Of a stretch of 64,000 nt of DNA, positions 24,754-34,080 are shown piece after piece. How positions within the stretch are numbered: the first letter of the stretch is position 1; the number at the start of each line of letters is the position of its first letter. The stretch covers positions 1,517,267-1,581,266 of the forward strand of contig NZ_NIUC01000002.1 of assembly GCF_002807035.1 (NCBI RefSeq), given 5' to 3'. The DNA is from Algoriphagus formosus (GTDB lineage Bacteria > Bacteroidota > Bacteroidia > Cytophagales > Cyclobacteriaceae). The notes below the pieces were generated by a model. That model worked only from the letters and a program-made list of their open reading frames with translations, had not been told where the DNA came from and made no database searches. Both the position numbers and the translations under genes were made by a program.

Positions 24754-25379
24754 GCCATTCCTCCCACCAAATTATTTTCCAAGGCAAATTTCAAAAGACC
24801 AACCAGCGTGTTGGTCTTTGTTTTTTGGTAGATATTTTTTCGGTGGGTTTCCACCGTTCGCTCAGATATGAAAAGTTTTTCGCCGATTTCCTTATTGGAA
24901 AACTCATCAAAAATCAATGTTAAGACCTCCTTTTCCCGATCTGTAAGAATCCGCTCGTCTTCCGGAAACCGCATTCGCTTAATAAGAATTTTCTGAATCT
25001 CAGCACTGAAAAACATTCCGCCATCGGCTACTTCCCTCAAGGCTTTTAATAGTTCTTCATGCGCCGCTTTTTTCAGGACATAGCCTTCTGCCCCTGTAGC
25101 TAATGCTTCCTTGACTCGATAGGGCTCTTCATGCATACTGAGAAAAATCAATTTGGTGCCTGGGGATTTTGATTTCACTTTTTTGGCCAAGGCAATCCCA
25201 CCAATTTCAGGGATAGAAATATCGGATATTATCAGGTCAGGGATCTCGTTATTGATCCGTTCCAAAGCTTCCTCTACGGTAAAGGCAGTATCAACTTGAC
25301 TTATTTCCGGCTGACTTTCGATCAAAAACTTCAAACCGTCCAGTAAAATTCGATGATCATCAACGAGGAGAATTTTCAT
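24750..25379 (-). CDS. NarL/FixJ-family response regulator
   Basis: 209 residues: receiver domain MKILLVDDHRILLDGLKFLI with acidic pocket and phospho-acceptor Asp53 (ISDISIPEIGG), conserved Thr/Ser and Lys further on (LIFLSMHEE...AEGYVLKKA), then a LuxR-type HTH (LTDREKEVLTLIFDEFSNKEIGEKLFISERTVETHRKNIYQKT). Partner of the histidine kinase located 13 nt upstream. Overlaps the stop of the convergent 23674 gene by 4 nt. Target genes are unknown. Confidence 0.95.
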   Translation of the reverse strand: MKILLVDDHRILLDGLKFLIESQPEISQVDTAFTVEEALERINNEIPDLIISDISIPEIGGIALAKKVKSKSPGTKLIFLSMHEEPYRVKEALATGAEGYVLKKAAHEELLKALREVADGGMFFSAEIQKILIKRMRFPEDERILTDREKEVLTLIFDEFSNKEIGEKLFISERTVETHRKNIYQKTKTNTLVGLLKFALENNLVGGMA

Positions 25380-25392
25380 TCAAGAATAGGGT

Positions 25393-27414
25393 TTAATTGG
25401 CACGGTGAACATACGGAAAGGTAACCAAAAGCTCCGTTCCTTGCTGCCCTTCTTGCGTGAAAAGCTCTAATTTTCCATTGAGCAACTCAGCACGGGTGGT
25501 GATATTTTTCCAGCCATTTCGCTTGCTGTTCTGAAAAACATTTGGATCAAAGCCCTTTCCATCATCCAGAATCTGGAGCTTGGCGATTCCTTGATTTTGT
25601 GACAGAATAAGCAAAATATGACTAGCCTTGGCGTATTTGAGTACATTGTTGATCCACTCCTGACAGATTCGGAAAAGGTTGATCTCGACCAATTCATCCA
25701 TGCGGTCCGGTAGGTCTTGGGACTCGATTTCCAGTTTTACTTTTTCTCCGGCATTGATGCGGTGAGCGAGGTCCTTCAGGGCCGAAATTAACCCAAATCG
25801 GATCAAGGTAGCAGGCATCAGATCATAGACCACATTACTGATTTCCTTGGACATTTCATCCAAAACAGAATCTGTACGGCTGACAAGTTCGGTTTTTAGC
25901 TCCTCTTTGGCTTGATTGTTTTTGAGCTGGGATACATACATCCTAAGTGCTGAAATGTACTGCCCAAATCCATCATGAAGGTCTTGAGCCATGCGTCTTC
26001 GCTCCTGCTCTTGGGATTCTAGAGAAGCTTGGATAAAGGCTTCCTTGACTTTCAGCTCCCGATCTTTCACAAGCAGCTCTTGCTTTCGCCTATTTCGATT
26101 TTGATAAAAAATAAATATTGCGATTAGAAGTACCAACAATAGTCCTAAGGCTGCAAATGCAAAGTAGTTTCGCTGTAGCGTCGCATTTTTTTCCTGAAGT
26201 TCTGCATTTTGTAAAGCGATTTGGCTTTCCTTTTTTTCCAAATCATACTGTACCTGTAAGTCTGTCAGTAATTGTGCATTTTCTTCGTTAAAAACTTGAC
26301 GATTAAGCTCCTGATATTCTTCTAAGTAAGCATTTCCTTTCTCAAAGTCTCCTTTTCTAAAATAGATCTTTGCTAAGGCATTTTTCAGGGTCAAGGAATA
26401 ATTAACCAGCTCCGGGTTTTCATCCAATACCTTAAGGCCTCGGTTGGCAAATTTCAGTGCCTTATCTGTTTGTCCCAAATCAATATGCCCTGCGGCTGCA
26501 TTGCTTACGATGCTGAGTTCCATTTTGGGGTCGGGAGTAAAGCCGTCCGAGTCATCCAAGGCGATATTTAGCATCAGTAGTCCCTTTTCATAGTTTTTTT
26601 GACCTATGTAAAGAGCTCCCAGATTGTCATGCACTCGGTGAAATAGGACCTTGTTACCAGCGGTTTTGGCATTTTCGATGGCTTGTCGATAGTATTTTTC
26701 GGCCCGCTGCTCTTCTCCCATAAGCCTGTAGCAAATACCTAGATTTGCAGATGAAATTGCAATTCCGTTGGGATCCTTCAATCGCTCCCGGATTTCTAAA
26801 GCTTCTAAATGATACTTGATAGCTTGGTCGTAAAGTTCTAGCTCCTGATTGGCAAGCCCAAGATTTGAAATACTGCTGACAAAATTAGCTTCAAGGGCAT
26901 TGGGATCACTACGGCCGATTTCCAGTGATTTGGAAAAGTAATCAATGGCTGCTTTGTAGTCCGAAGAGTTGAGTCGATTCATTCCCAGATTATTGAATGA
27001 CCGCTGTTCCAAAGCTTTCCAGCCTTGTTTTTGGCTTTCTTCGAGTATTTGGGAAAAAATAATCAACGAACTGTCTGTTTGCTGATGAACATCGTAGTAG
27101 ATACCGAGATTTTGAAGGATTTCAAAGTAAATGCGGGATTTGCCGACTTCCTTTTCGGCAGTTTTCAGGACTTCTTGAATCTTGGATTTGGCTTCTTCTC
27201 CATCACTGAAAATCATGGAAAAGGTACGCTGCTGAATGGCTCGATAGCGAATAGAATCAGGGAGATTCTGATTTTGAAAAACTTGTTCTAAGCTGTCAGC
27301 ACTTGATTGCTGCTTGCCTAAAGCCAGAGATGTGACTACCAAAAAAATGAAGATGAAAGAAATGCTGTGGAGTTTTTTCAAGGCAGGTAATTTAAGCTCA
27401 CAAAGTAACTCCAC
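25393..27414 (-). CDS. TPR-containing sensor histidine kinase (HisKA_3)
   Basis: 673 residues. A hydrophobic N-terminal segment (about 14-34) is followed by an extracytoplasmic region of about seven TPR units (about 80-375), a coiled coil (LEKKESQIALQNAELQEKNATLQ), a transmembrane helix (417-437) and a HisKA_3 kinase: H-box QERRRMAQDLHDGFGQ (His about 480), N-box EWINNVLKYAKA, G-box DDGKGFD and GWKNITTRAELLNG. This TPR-HisKA_3 form is typical of Bacteroidota and phosphorylates the LuxR-type regulator encoded next. The ligand sensed by the TPRs is unknown. Confidence 0.93.
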   Translation of the reverse strand: MELLCELKLPALKKLHSISFIFIFLVVTSLALGKQQSSADSLEQVFQNQNLPDSIRYRAIQQRTFSMIFSDGEEAKSKIQEVLKTAEKEVGKSRIYFEILQNLGIYYDVHQQTDSSLIIFSQILEESQKQGWKALEQRSFNNLGMNRLNSSDYKAAIDYFSKSLEIGRSDPNALEANFVSSISNLGLANQELELYDQAIKYHLEALEIRERLKDPNGIAISSANLGICYRLMGEEQRAEKYYRQAIENAKTAGNKVLFHRVHDNLGALYIGQKNYEKGLLMLNIALDDSDGFTPDPKMELSIVSNAAAGHIDLGQTDKALKFANRGLKVLDENPELVNYSLTLKNALAKIYFRKGDFEKGNAYLEEYQELNRQVFNEENAQLLTDLQVQYDLEKKESQIALQNAELQEKNATLQRNYFAFAALGLLLVLLIAIFIFYQNRNRRKQELLVKDRELKVKEAFIQASLESQEQERRRMAQDLHDGFGQYISALRMYVSQLKNNQAKEELKTELVSRTDSVLDEMSKEISNVVYDLMPATLIRFGLISALKDLAHRINAGEKVKLEIESQDLPDRMDELVEINLFRICQEWINNVLKYAKASHILLILSQNQGIAKLQILDDGKGFDPNVFQNSKRNGWKNITTRAELLNGKLELFTQEGQQGTELLVTFPYVHRAN

Positions 27415-27641
27415 TGATTATTTAATCAAATTTTTTTATCGAAATGGTTCATTTTTTTCTACAAATAATCATGTCGTAGAATCTCATAGAAATTAGTGTA
27501 GAACCTTCGTTTCTGTGAATTGTAAGACGAAAGCTTTCCCCTCCAAATCATAAAAATACCCACTGGTACGGATATCAAATACCCAGATTCTAGGATTTAC
27601 TACTCCTTACTTTAAATCCAACTTGCAAATAAAAATCCACT

Positions 27642-28085
27642 ATGAAACTAAGATCTTTACTACTTGGCCTATTGGCCTTCATTTTTTTTGCATGTCCGGA
27701 TAAGGATGATGAGATTCCTCAGGGTTCTCTGAATGTAGAAGCTACCATCGATGGGGAAGCTTGGAGAGGTGCCGGTAATAGTCGAATCACCAACGTGGCA
27801 GGATTCACTGTTTTGGCTATCGGAGCCGGGGCGACTGATCGCTCTAATTTGGCTTTTACACTAGATGCGGAGCGAACGGGAAATTTTGATTTGACAGGAA
27901 CAGCACTTTGGACTACAGCTAATCAAGTTGTACATAGTGCGACCTCGGGCACCCTGACGATCACAAGTATCGATGGAGACAAAGTATCGGGGACTTTTTC
28001 TTTCAAGGCGAGTCCGATGACAGGAAGTGGCCCAGAGGTCAATATTACCAACGGGAAGTTTACGGATATAAATATTATGCGCTGA
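27642..28085 (+). CDS. DUF6252-like lipoprotein
   Basis: 147 residues with lipobox IFFAC (Cys18). The mature part has the DUF6252 pattern: NVEATIDGEAWRGAG near the start, a central repeat of beta strands (TVLAIGAGATDRSNLAFTLD, GTLTITSIDGDKVSGTFSF), and FKASPM...ITNGKFTDINI at the end. This is a small extracytoplasmic beta-sandwich lipoprotein of unknown role. It stands alone between the divergent histidine kinase gene and a terminator. Confidence 0.82.
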   Translation: MKLRSLLLGLLAFIFFACPDKDDEIPQGSLNVEATIDGEAWRGAGNSRITNVAGFTVLAIGAGATDRSNLAFTLDAERTGNFDLTGTALWTTANQVVHSATSGTLTITSIDGDKVSGTFSFKASPMTGSGPEVNITNGKFTDINIMR

Positions 28086-28181
28086 TCAATTTTTTTAGCG
28101 AAGGTGAAATTCACAAAATCCAGACCCAATTGAGTTTACTGGACGACTTTTTAGCTTTTGTTTGGGACTTTTTTGATAAAG

Positions 28182-28210
28182 GGGAGGCAAGGGTGTGCCT
28201 CCCTTTTTTT
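28182..28210 (+). terminator. Rho-independent terminator
   Basis: GGGAGGCA (28182-28189) pairs with TGCCTCCC (28196-28203), followed by seven T. It lies 96 nt after the DUF6252-like gene and abuts the stop codon of the convergent regulator. Confidence 0.8.
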
Positions 28211-30275
28211 AGATCAGGTTCTCTTTTTCTAGTTTCAGTTTGATCTGTTCATGTTGCTCCCAGAACCTAGTCTCAATTTTCTGCATTGCACTCTGGAATC
28301 TCGGTTGATTTTTTATCGGTTCAAATACCGGTTCATCTTTCAGATACAAAAACCAAAATTGATTATTCTCCTCGTTGGCAAAGGCTTCCACATAGTCCAA
28401 TGCTTTTTCCCAATCCTCTTCTATCGCATACTTGGTGGCCAAAGCTATATTGCGGTAGATGGATTGATCTGATTCAGCAAATTTTTTGTACTCTTCAAAA
28501 AGTCGATCGGCCTCCTTCACTTTTCCATTCTGTTCGTAGACTAGTGAGATTTTTGAATTTTCTAATTCATAAATAGAAAGACCATTGGTCTCTCGAGCTT
28601 CCACAAAAATGGTGTAATAGAAATCCGCACTGTCGTACTTCCTGTCTAGGTAGAAAAATTTTCCAATATCCTGAAGAATATCCAGTCGGCTTGGATCTCT
28701 TTCCCATAACTTAATCAAACGCTGACGCATCTTTTCATTGTCCTTTTCTTTGGCAAAGAGGATGTATGACCTCAGGTGCGGGGCATAATAATTTGTCGAA
28801 TCATAAGCTAAAGATCGATCGATAAATTCCTTGGCTTTATCTACAAAACCTGCCGTAACCAGGGCATTCGCCAACTGAAGGTAGCTGTAACTTTGAGAAG
28901 TGGAGTCTCCACTTTCTACCTGAATCTGTACTGCCTTTAAGGCATATTCCAGATATTTTTCTGTGTCCGGCTCCAGCCTAAAATAGAAATCTGCCAGCAT
29001 TTGTATAGCTAAAGCCGAATTTGGGTTGTATTCGAGTGCCTTTTCCAAATAAGGTCTTGCAAGGGCAAATTCTTCGCTTTGAATATAATAAAAGGCCTTG
29101 GCCGTCAGGCTTTCGGCCGATTTTGAATCGAATAAGAGTGCCTTGTCGGCGTAAGAATTGATTTTCTCGGTAAACTGCTTTTCGGAGCGAAACATCTCCA
29201 ACAAGTAGTAGGAGATAGCAATATGTGCATAGGCCAAAGAAAACTCCGGGTCTTGCTCTATCGCCTTTTCGAAAAGTGTTATTCCTTTGTTCAGACCTTC
29301 GTCAGTCCGGGAATGGTAAGGCTCCAGAGCTTGAAGGTAATAGTCGTAAGCGAGAAGGTTATCCGTCGGTCGCTTTTCGATTTGTTCAAGTTCAGTCGGA
29401 GTGACGAATACCTTGATCGCATCTGTGATTTGGGTAGCAATTTCATTTTGAATAGAAAAAATGTCTGCCAATTGACGATTGTACTGCTCCGCCCAAACTT
29501 GCCGCTCTGTCTCTGCATCAATCAACTGGATGCTGAGTAAGACTTGCTCCTCGACCTTTTGCCCGCTGCCTGAAACAAAATAGCTTACCCCGAGCTCTGA
29601 GGCCATTTCAGGAATGCCTTTATTGGTGTTTCGATACTTTTCTACAGACGAGCGACTGATTACCCGGAGGTTTTTGATTTTCTGAAGATTGTTCAGGGTA
29701 GACTCCATCAGACCATTCACAAAGTAGAGATTGCTGGAGTCGGCACTTTCATTTTTAAACGGGAGTACCGCAATGGATTTCTCTTCCAGCGAAAACTGAG
29801 GCTCCGTTTTGGGCCAAAAGAAATAGCCGACTGCTATAACAAGTAGAACTGCCAAAAGTCCAAAAATCCAAGTTTTCGAAAGCCTATCTTGGTTCGGTTG
29901 TGCGATAGGATTATCTTCTTTTTGAGGTAGTTCTATTTTTTGTTTTCCCACTTCGCCGGGAGGAAAGCCATATTGTTCGCGAAAACACTTGATAAAATAA
30001 GACGCGCTGCCAAAACCTACCTGATACGACACTTCCGAAACAGTCATGTTTCCTTCTTTGATGAGATCCATGGCAATTTCCAAGCGAATTTTTCGGATAA
30101 AGAGGCTTGCCGAAAGGCCGGTCCCTGCCTGTATTTTTCTCAATAGGTTGGATCGGCTCATGTTCATCGCCTCTGCGAGTTCGGATACACCAAATTGCTC
30201 ATCGGAAGCTTTTTCCACCACGATGGCAGTGGCCTGAGAAAGGAAATCTTCGCTATGTTTTTGATCTTCTGCCAT
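28209..30275 (-). CDS. transmembrane one-component regulator: AraC-type HTH, TM helix, FlgO-like domain, TPRs
   Basis: 688 residues. The N-terminal AraC double HTH (about 20-112; FGVSELAEAMNMSRSNLLRKI and MTVSEVSYQVGFGSASYFIKCF) is cytoplasmic. A proline/Gln linker leads to one TM helix (136-154), which places the rest outside the cytoplasm if N-in. A FlgO-like domain (KSIAVLPFKNESADSSNLYFVNGLMESTLNNLQK...; about 165-300) and some eight TPR units (about 300-680) form the sensor. The architecture is like CadC/ToxR-type one-component signalling. It is divergent from the ankyrin operon, with tandem repeats between. Confidence 0.9.
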   Translation of the reverse strand: MAEDQKHSEDFLSQATAIVVEKASDEQFGVSELAEAMNMSRSNLLRKIQAGTGLSASLFIRKIRLEIAMDLIKEGNMTVSEVSYQVGFGSASYFIKCFREQYGFPPGEVGKQKIELPQKEDNPIAQPNQDRLSKTWIFGLLAVLLVIAVGYFFWPKTEPQFSLEEKSIAVLPFKNESADSSNLYFVNGLMESTLNNLQKIKNLRVISRSSVEKYRNTNKGIPEMASELGVSYFVSGSGQKVEEQVLLSIQLIDAETERQVWAEQYNRQLADIFSIQNEIATQITDAIKVFVTPTELEQIEKRPTDNLLAYDYYLQALEPYHSRTDEGLNKGITLFEKAIEQDPEFSLAYAHIAISYYLLEMFRSEKQFTEKINSYADKALLFDSKSAESLTAKAFYYIQSEEFALARPYLEKALEYNPNSALAIQMLADFYFRLEPDTEKYLEYALKAVQIQVESGDSTSQSYSYLQLANALVTAGFVDKAKEFIDRSLAYDSTNYYAPHLRSYILFAKEKDNEKMRQRLIKLWERDPSRLDILQDIGKFFYLDRKYDSADFYYTIFVEARETNGLSIYELENSKISLVYEQNGKVKEADRLFEEYKKFAESDQSIYRNIALATKYAIEEDWEKALDYVEAFANEENNQFWFLYLKDEPVFEPIKNQPRFQSAMQKIETRFWEQHEQIKLKLEKENLI

Positions 30276-30342
30276 GCTAAAAATTCATTTTCAAGGTAGA
30301 GAAATTTACTCAAAGTGACAGCTACTTTTTCCGAAGATTCTC

Positions 30343-30420
30343 CTGCGAATTCAATGCTTTTGCGTCATAGTTTATAGCCTTGCGTCATAAATTTTATCCT
30401 TGAGCGATACTTTATGCTTT
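30343..30420. repeat. four tandem 18-20 bp imperfect repeats in a divergent promoter region
   Basis: Units: TGCGAATTCAATGCTTT (30343, followed by T), TGCGTCATAGTTTATAGCCT (30361), TGCGTCATAAATTTTATCCT (30381), TGAGCGATACTTTATGCTTT (30401). The spacing is about two helical turns, as in AraC-type half-sites. They lie 68 nt upstream of the regulator start (30275) and 92 nt upstream of the ankyrin gene start (30512). Binding by the 28209 regulator is an inference. Confidence 0.55.
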
Positions 30421-30511
30421 TGGCATCCTGCCTTTTACACCCACCTCTGAGGCTTGCCCCAACTTTGTAGCAAACAAAATTCAAAAAGTATTCAATTAAA
30501 AAAACAACACT

Positions 30512-31084
30512 ATGAAAACTTTAAAAAACAACTCGCTCAAATTCATTGCTAGCCTTTTACTAGCGGTAATCCTTTTGCCCGCATGTAGCAATGCGCAAGA
30601 CAAGGCTGAAAAAACTCAGCAAATTGAAGCACCTCAGCTTGACATCCATACGGCAGTGATGACCAATAATCTAGAGGTAGTTAAACAACACATTGCTGCA
30701 GGTTCGGATATTAATGCTAAGGAATCTTTTAGCGGATCCACGCCACTCATTACAGCAATCACCTTTGACAAGCGGGAAATCGCTCAAAATCTCATAGACG
30801 CCGGAGCGGACTTGACCATCGCCAACAATGACGGAACGACCCCACTGCATGCTGCGGCCTTTTTTGGTCGGGTAGAAATCGTGGAGATGCTGCTTGATGC
30901 CGACGCGGACAAGTCACTCCAAAATAATTTTGGATTTACTCCTCGTCAGACGGTCATGGGACCATTTGCCGAAGTCAAGCCGATCTATGAAATGATGAAG
31001 CAGCAACTCGGGCCACTTGGTCTTGAATTGGACATGGAGCGACTAGAAAAGACTCGCCCCGTCATCGCGATGATGCTTCAGTAA
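30512..31084 (+). CDS. ankyrin-repeat lipoprotein
   Basis: 190 residues with lipobox (ILLPACS, Cys25). About four ankyrin units follow: DIHTAVMTNNLEVVKQHIAAGSDIN, STPLITAITFDKREIAQNLIDAGADL, TTPLHAAAFFGRVEIVEMLLDADAD, then a degenerate FTPRQ unit. Ankyrins mediate protein-protein contacts; the partner is not evident. First gene of a four-gene operon. Upstream CAACTTTG (30460-30467) is close to the TAnnTTTG promoter element. Confidence 0.85.
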   Translation: MKTLKNNSLKFIASLLLAVILLPACSNAQDKAEKTQQIEAPQLDIHTAVMTNNLEVVKQHIAAGSDINAKESFSGSTPLITAITFDKREIAQNLIDAGADLTIANNDGTTPLHAAAFFGRVEIVEMLLDADADKSLQNNFGFTPRQTVMGPFAEVKPIYEMMKQQLGPLGLELDMERLEKTRPVIAMMLQ

Positions 31085-31108
31085 TTCCCAATATCAACTC
31101 ATCAGATC

Positions 31109-32203
31109 ATGACAACTCAAAGAAGATACGATATTGATTGGCTGCGGGTGATTGCCATCTTCCTGCTGCTGATCTACCATATCGCAATTGTATTCCAGCC
31201 TTGGGCTATGTTTCTCGGTTTTATCAAAAGCGAGGAGCTCATGACAGGGCTTTGGAAGCCAATGACTTTATTGAATGTTTGGCGGATTCCTTTTCTATTC
31301 TTCGTATCAGGAATGGGGGTTTACTTTGCCATTCGCAAGCGAAATTGGAAGGAACTCATAATGGAGCGGAGCAGGCGAATTCTGCTTCCCTTCCTATTTG
31401 GAGTGGTGGCGATTGTGCCTCTTCATTTTTTGATTTTCCAGGCTTATTATAATCTCCCGCTGGGTTACTCAGCACATCCTGCCCATCTGTGGTTTCTCGG
31501 AAATATTTTCGCCTATGTGCTGCTTTTAGCTCCGATCTTCTTTTATCTGAAAAAATCAGAAAATGGAGCTTTTAAGAAAAAGCTAGCAGTCTGGATGAGT
31601 AATCCCCTTGGCCCTTTGTCTCTTTCATTGCTTTTTGTTTTGGAGGTGATTTTGGTCAAGCCACAGGTCTTTGAAATGTATGCCTTGACTTGGCATGGAT
31701 TCTTTATCGGGATTTTAGCTTTTTTCTGTGGTTTTCTGCTGGTCTACAGCGGAGAAGCTTTTTGGAAAACGGCCTTGAGATGGCGATGGGTATACCTTGG
31801 GCTCGCTCTGGGAATGTATTTGACGCGATGGTTTGCATTTGACTTGGTGGCGCCCGGCTATTTGATGGCTGTAGAGTCAGTTTCTTGGATCTTAGCAATT
31901 TTTGGTTTTGGGTACAGGTACCTCAATAGGCCGAGTGCTGTTTTGAGCTACCTGAGTCAGGCGGCGTATCCGGTTTATATCTTGCACATGGTGGCCTTGC
32001 ATACAGCCGCCTGGGTGATTTTGCCCTTGAATTGGCCGATTTTCCTTAAATTTCTCGCCATTATAGGATTTACAGGTTTATTCTGTTTTGTCATTTTCGA
32101 ATTCCTGATCCGACGGATACCTTTCATGAGACCGCTTTTCGGACTTTCTTGGGATTTCAAAACCTCCAAAATCAAGGCTGTTTCGGTTCTATCTCTCGAT
32201 TGA
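31109..32203 (+). CDS. acyltransferase 3 family membrane protein
   Basis: 364 residues, about ten TM helices. Typical of acyltransferase-3: N-terminal RYDIDWLRVIAIFLLLIYHIAIVF with the family His in YH, RSRRILLPFLFGVVAIVP, and YPVYILHMVALH near the C terminus. Such enzymes O-acylate sugars, peptidoglycan or other envelope substrates. Second gene of the ankyrin operon, 24 nt after the ankyrin gene; with the neighbouring serine hydrolase it suggests envelope acyl-group addition and removal, which is an inference. Confidence 0.88.
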   Translation: MTTQRRYDIDWLRVIAIFLLLIYHIAIVFQPWAMFLGFIKSEELMTGLWKPMTLLNVWRIPFLFFVSGMGVYFAIRKRNWKELIMERSRRILLPFLFGVVAIVPLHFLIFQAYYNLPLGYSAHPAHLWFLGNIFAYVLLLAPIFFYLKKSENGAFKKKLAVWMSNPLGPLSLSLLFVLEVILVKPQVFEMYALTWHGFFIGILAFFCGFLLVYSGEAFWKTALRWRWVYLGLALGMYLTRWFAFDLVAPGYLMAVESVSWILAIFGFGYRYLNRPSAVLSYLSQAAYPVYILHMVALHTAAWVILPLNWPIFLKFLAIIGFTGLFCFVIFEFLIRRIPFMRPLFGLSWDFKTSKIKAVSVLSLD

Positions 32204-32239
32204 AAAACTCTGGGAAACCGGACCTATTTCTACTGCACT

Positions 32240-32929
32240 ATGAATTTATCAAAAAGAAAATATGCCATTCTCGCTGGACTCGCGCTGATTCTTATGGCCG
32301 TTTTGGCTGGCTATGCTTATGGATTTGTTTATGGTTCTTTGGTTTTTCCGCAGGAAGGTCAAAAAACCCTTGAAGCCATCCAAAAATCAATTGGAACGTT
32401 CAAGTCTGGTATTGCAGCTTGGGTGGGGATTTTGATCTTGGACCTCCTAGTCGCATGGGCTTTGCATTTGTTTTTCAAAGAGGTTCAGCCTCGGCTTTCC
32501 CTAGCTACTGCTCTTTTTCGAATTTTATATTCAGGAGTACTTGGACTGGCGATTTATCATCAGGTGGCAGTACTTTCAATATTGGATGGTGGAGGAACGG
32601 CTAGTCAAGTGATGCAAGAGCTGAAAGCCTTCGAAAGTATCTGGTCTAATGGCTTGATTATTTTTGGACTCCATTTGGTTGGTTTAGGGTTTCTAGGCTG
32701 GAAGGCTGAATTCGTACCCAAATTTTGGGGAGTACTCTTGATTTTTGCAGGAATATGCTACTCAGCAATTCATCTGGCAAAAGCTCTTTTTCCTGAGCAG
32801 ATCGATCAGATCATTTCGATCGAACAGGTTCTTTCACTTCCCATGGCATTTGCAGAGATTGGATTGGCAATTTGGCTGATTTGGAAGGGCGGAAGGATTC
32901 CTAGTCACATTAAAAATTTGTCTCAATGA
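32240..32929 (+). CDS. DUF4386-like integral membrane protein
   Basis: 229 residues with about six TM helices (YAILAGLALILMAVLAGYAYGF, WVGILILDLLVAWALHLFF, ALFRILYSGVLGLAIYHQ, FGLHLVGLGFLGWKA, WGVLLIFAGICYSAIH, LPMAFAEIGLAIWLIWKGG). The FRILYSGVLGLAIY and PKFWGVLLIFAGICY blocks match the DUF4386 family, which has no assigned function. Its stop overlaps the start of the serine hydrolase gene by 4 nt (ATGA). Confidence 0.83.
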   Translation: MNLSKRKYAILAGLALILMAVLAGYAYGFVYGSLVFPQEGQKTLEAIQKSIGTFKSGIAAWVGILILDLLVAWALHLFFKEVQPRLSLATALFRILYSGVLGLAIYHQVAVLSILDGGGTASQVMQELKAFESIWSNGLIIFGLHLVGLGFLGWKAEFVPKFWGVLLIFAGICYSAIHLAKALFPEQIDQIISIEQVLSLPMAFAEIGLAIWLIWKGGRIPSHIKNLSQ

Positions 32930-33978
32930 AACTCAAAAAAGCACTTCGAATCCTTTTTATACTCGTGTCAATTTCCGCTACCATTTATTTCGTCCCTTGG
33001 TTGATCCTGCGGGCTTGGCTGGCACCGATCCCTGATACTATTCAGGAGCAAGTGGATATGGCAATGAATTACCAGCTCGATGGGATTATTGTCTATGTGG
33101 ACCAGGGTGGAAAAGAACCTCAATTCTATTCGGCTGGCTGGAAAGATCGGGATCAAAAGATACCTGCCGACCCCAATTCACTATTCAAAATCGCCAGCAT
33201 CAGCAAGCTGTATATCGCTGCTGCAGCCAGCAAAATCGTGGCGAGTGGAGCCCTTTCGCTGGATGATACCTTGGAAGAGTTGCTTCCTGAGGTTGCCAAG
33301 CACATTGAAAATGCAGATCAAATAACCCTTCGTCTTTTGATCCAGCATCGTTCTGGGATTCCCAACTATTCTGACCAGCCAAATTATCCATGGGATAAGC
33401 CATTTACGGAAAATCGTCCGGCCTTGGAATTGATTTATGATTTGCCAGCTGACTTTGTTCCCAATGAGAAATACGCCTATTCCAACACGAATTATTTGCT
33501 GATCGGTGAAATTTTGGACAAAACTTTGGGCTATTCTCATCATGAATATATCCGCAAGGAGATTTTGGAGCCTCTGGGTTTGAAGCGAACCTACAGTTTG
33601 CTATCGGAAGTCGATCAGGAGGAATTGATGAGTGGGTACTTTATTGGATATCCTTTGGACATCAAGGGAAATGATTTTATCCACCCGGGAGGTTCGATGA
33701 TTTCCACTGCAGAGGAAGTCGGGATTTTCCTTCGAGCCTTAAATGATGGGACCTTGCTGACGGAAAAGGAGCAGGAAATTTATTCCTCCGTTTACGTGTA
33801 TGAGCATACGGGTTTGGTTCCTGGCTATCAAAGCATTGCCAAATACCATCCGGATATCGATGCCGTGGTGGTACAGTTTGTCAATACCAACGGGGGCTAT
33901 GCCTGGAACCTTCATGAGATCGTGTACAATCGGGTGGTGAAGATTTTGAGAAAGCATACCTCATCTCACAGTGAGTAA
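32926..33978 (+). CDS. serine hydrolase of the beta-lactamase/PBP fold (class C-like)
   Basis: 350 residues. An N-terminal TM segment (about 12-32) anchors the protein with the catalytic domain outside. The SxxK motif is SISK (about residue 88-92), the YxN motif is YSN in YAYSNTNYLLIGE, and the third motif, KTG in true beta-lactamases, appears as HPGG (DFIHPGGSMIST), as in many esterase/peptidase members. Activity is more likely D-amino peptidase or esterase than beta-lactamase. Overlaps the DUF4386 gene (ATGA), so they are co-translated. Confidence 0.87.
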   Translation: MKLKKALRILFILVSISATIYFVPWLILRAWLAPIPDTIQEQVDMAMNYQLDGIIVYVDQGGKEPQFYSAGWKDRDQKIPADPNSLFKIASISKLYIAAAASKIVASGALSLDDTLEELLPEVAKHIENADQITLRLLIQHRSGIPNYSDQPNYPWDKPFTENRPALELIYDLPADFVPNEKYAYSNTNYLLIGEILDKTLGYSHHEYIRKEILEPLGLKRTYSLLSEVDQEELMSGYFIGYPLDIKGNDFIHPGGSMISTAEEVGIFLRALNDGTLLTEKEQEIYSSVYVYEHTGLVPGYQSIAKYHPDIDAVVVQFVNTNGGYAWNLHEIVYNRVVKILRKHTSSHSE

Positions 33979-34061
33979 TCTAACTTTTGAATGGTAATGG
34001 TTTGACTTTTTTATTTAGAAGAGGAATTTGCTTTTTCTTTCCCTCAAAAGCCCATTTCTGC

Positions 34062-34069
34062 TATCTTTG
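34062..34069 (+). promoter_or_regulatory. Bacteroidota -7 promoter element for the RNA/ileS
   Basis: TATCTTTG is a perfect TAnnTTTG match; CTTTC about 20 bp upstream may serve as the -33 element. The expected start of transcription near 34076 is immediately before the structured RNA. Confidence 0.65.
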
Positions 34070-34080
34070 TGCCTTATTTT

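Noticed and set aside
30343-30420. Short-spaced tandem repeats considered as a CRISPR array
   Set aside because: Units are adjacent, imperfect and without unique spacers; only four copies; no cas genes nearby.
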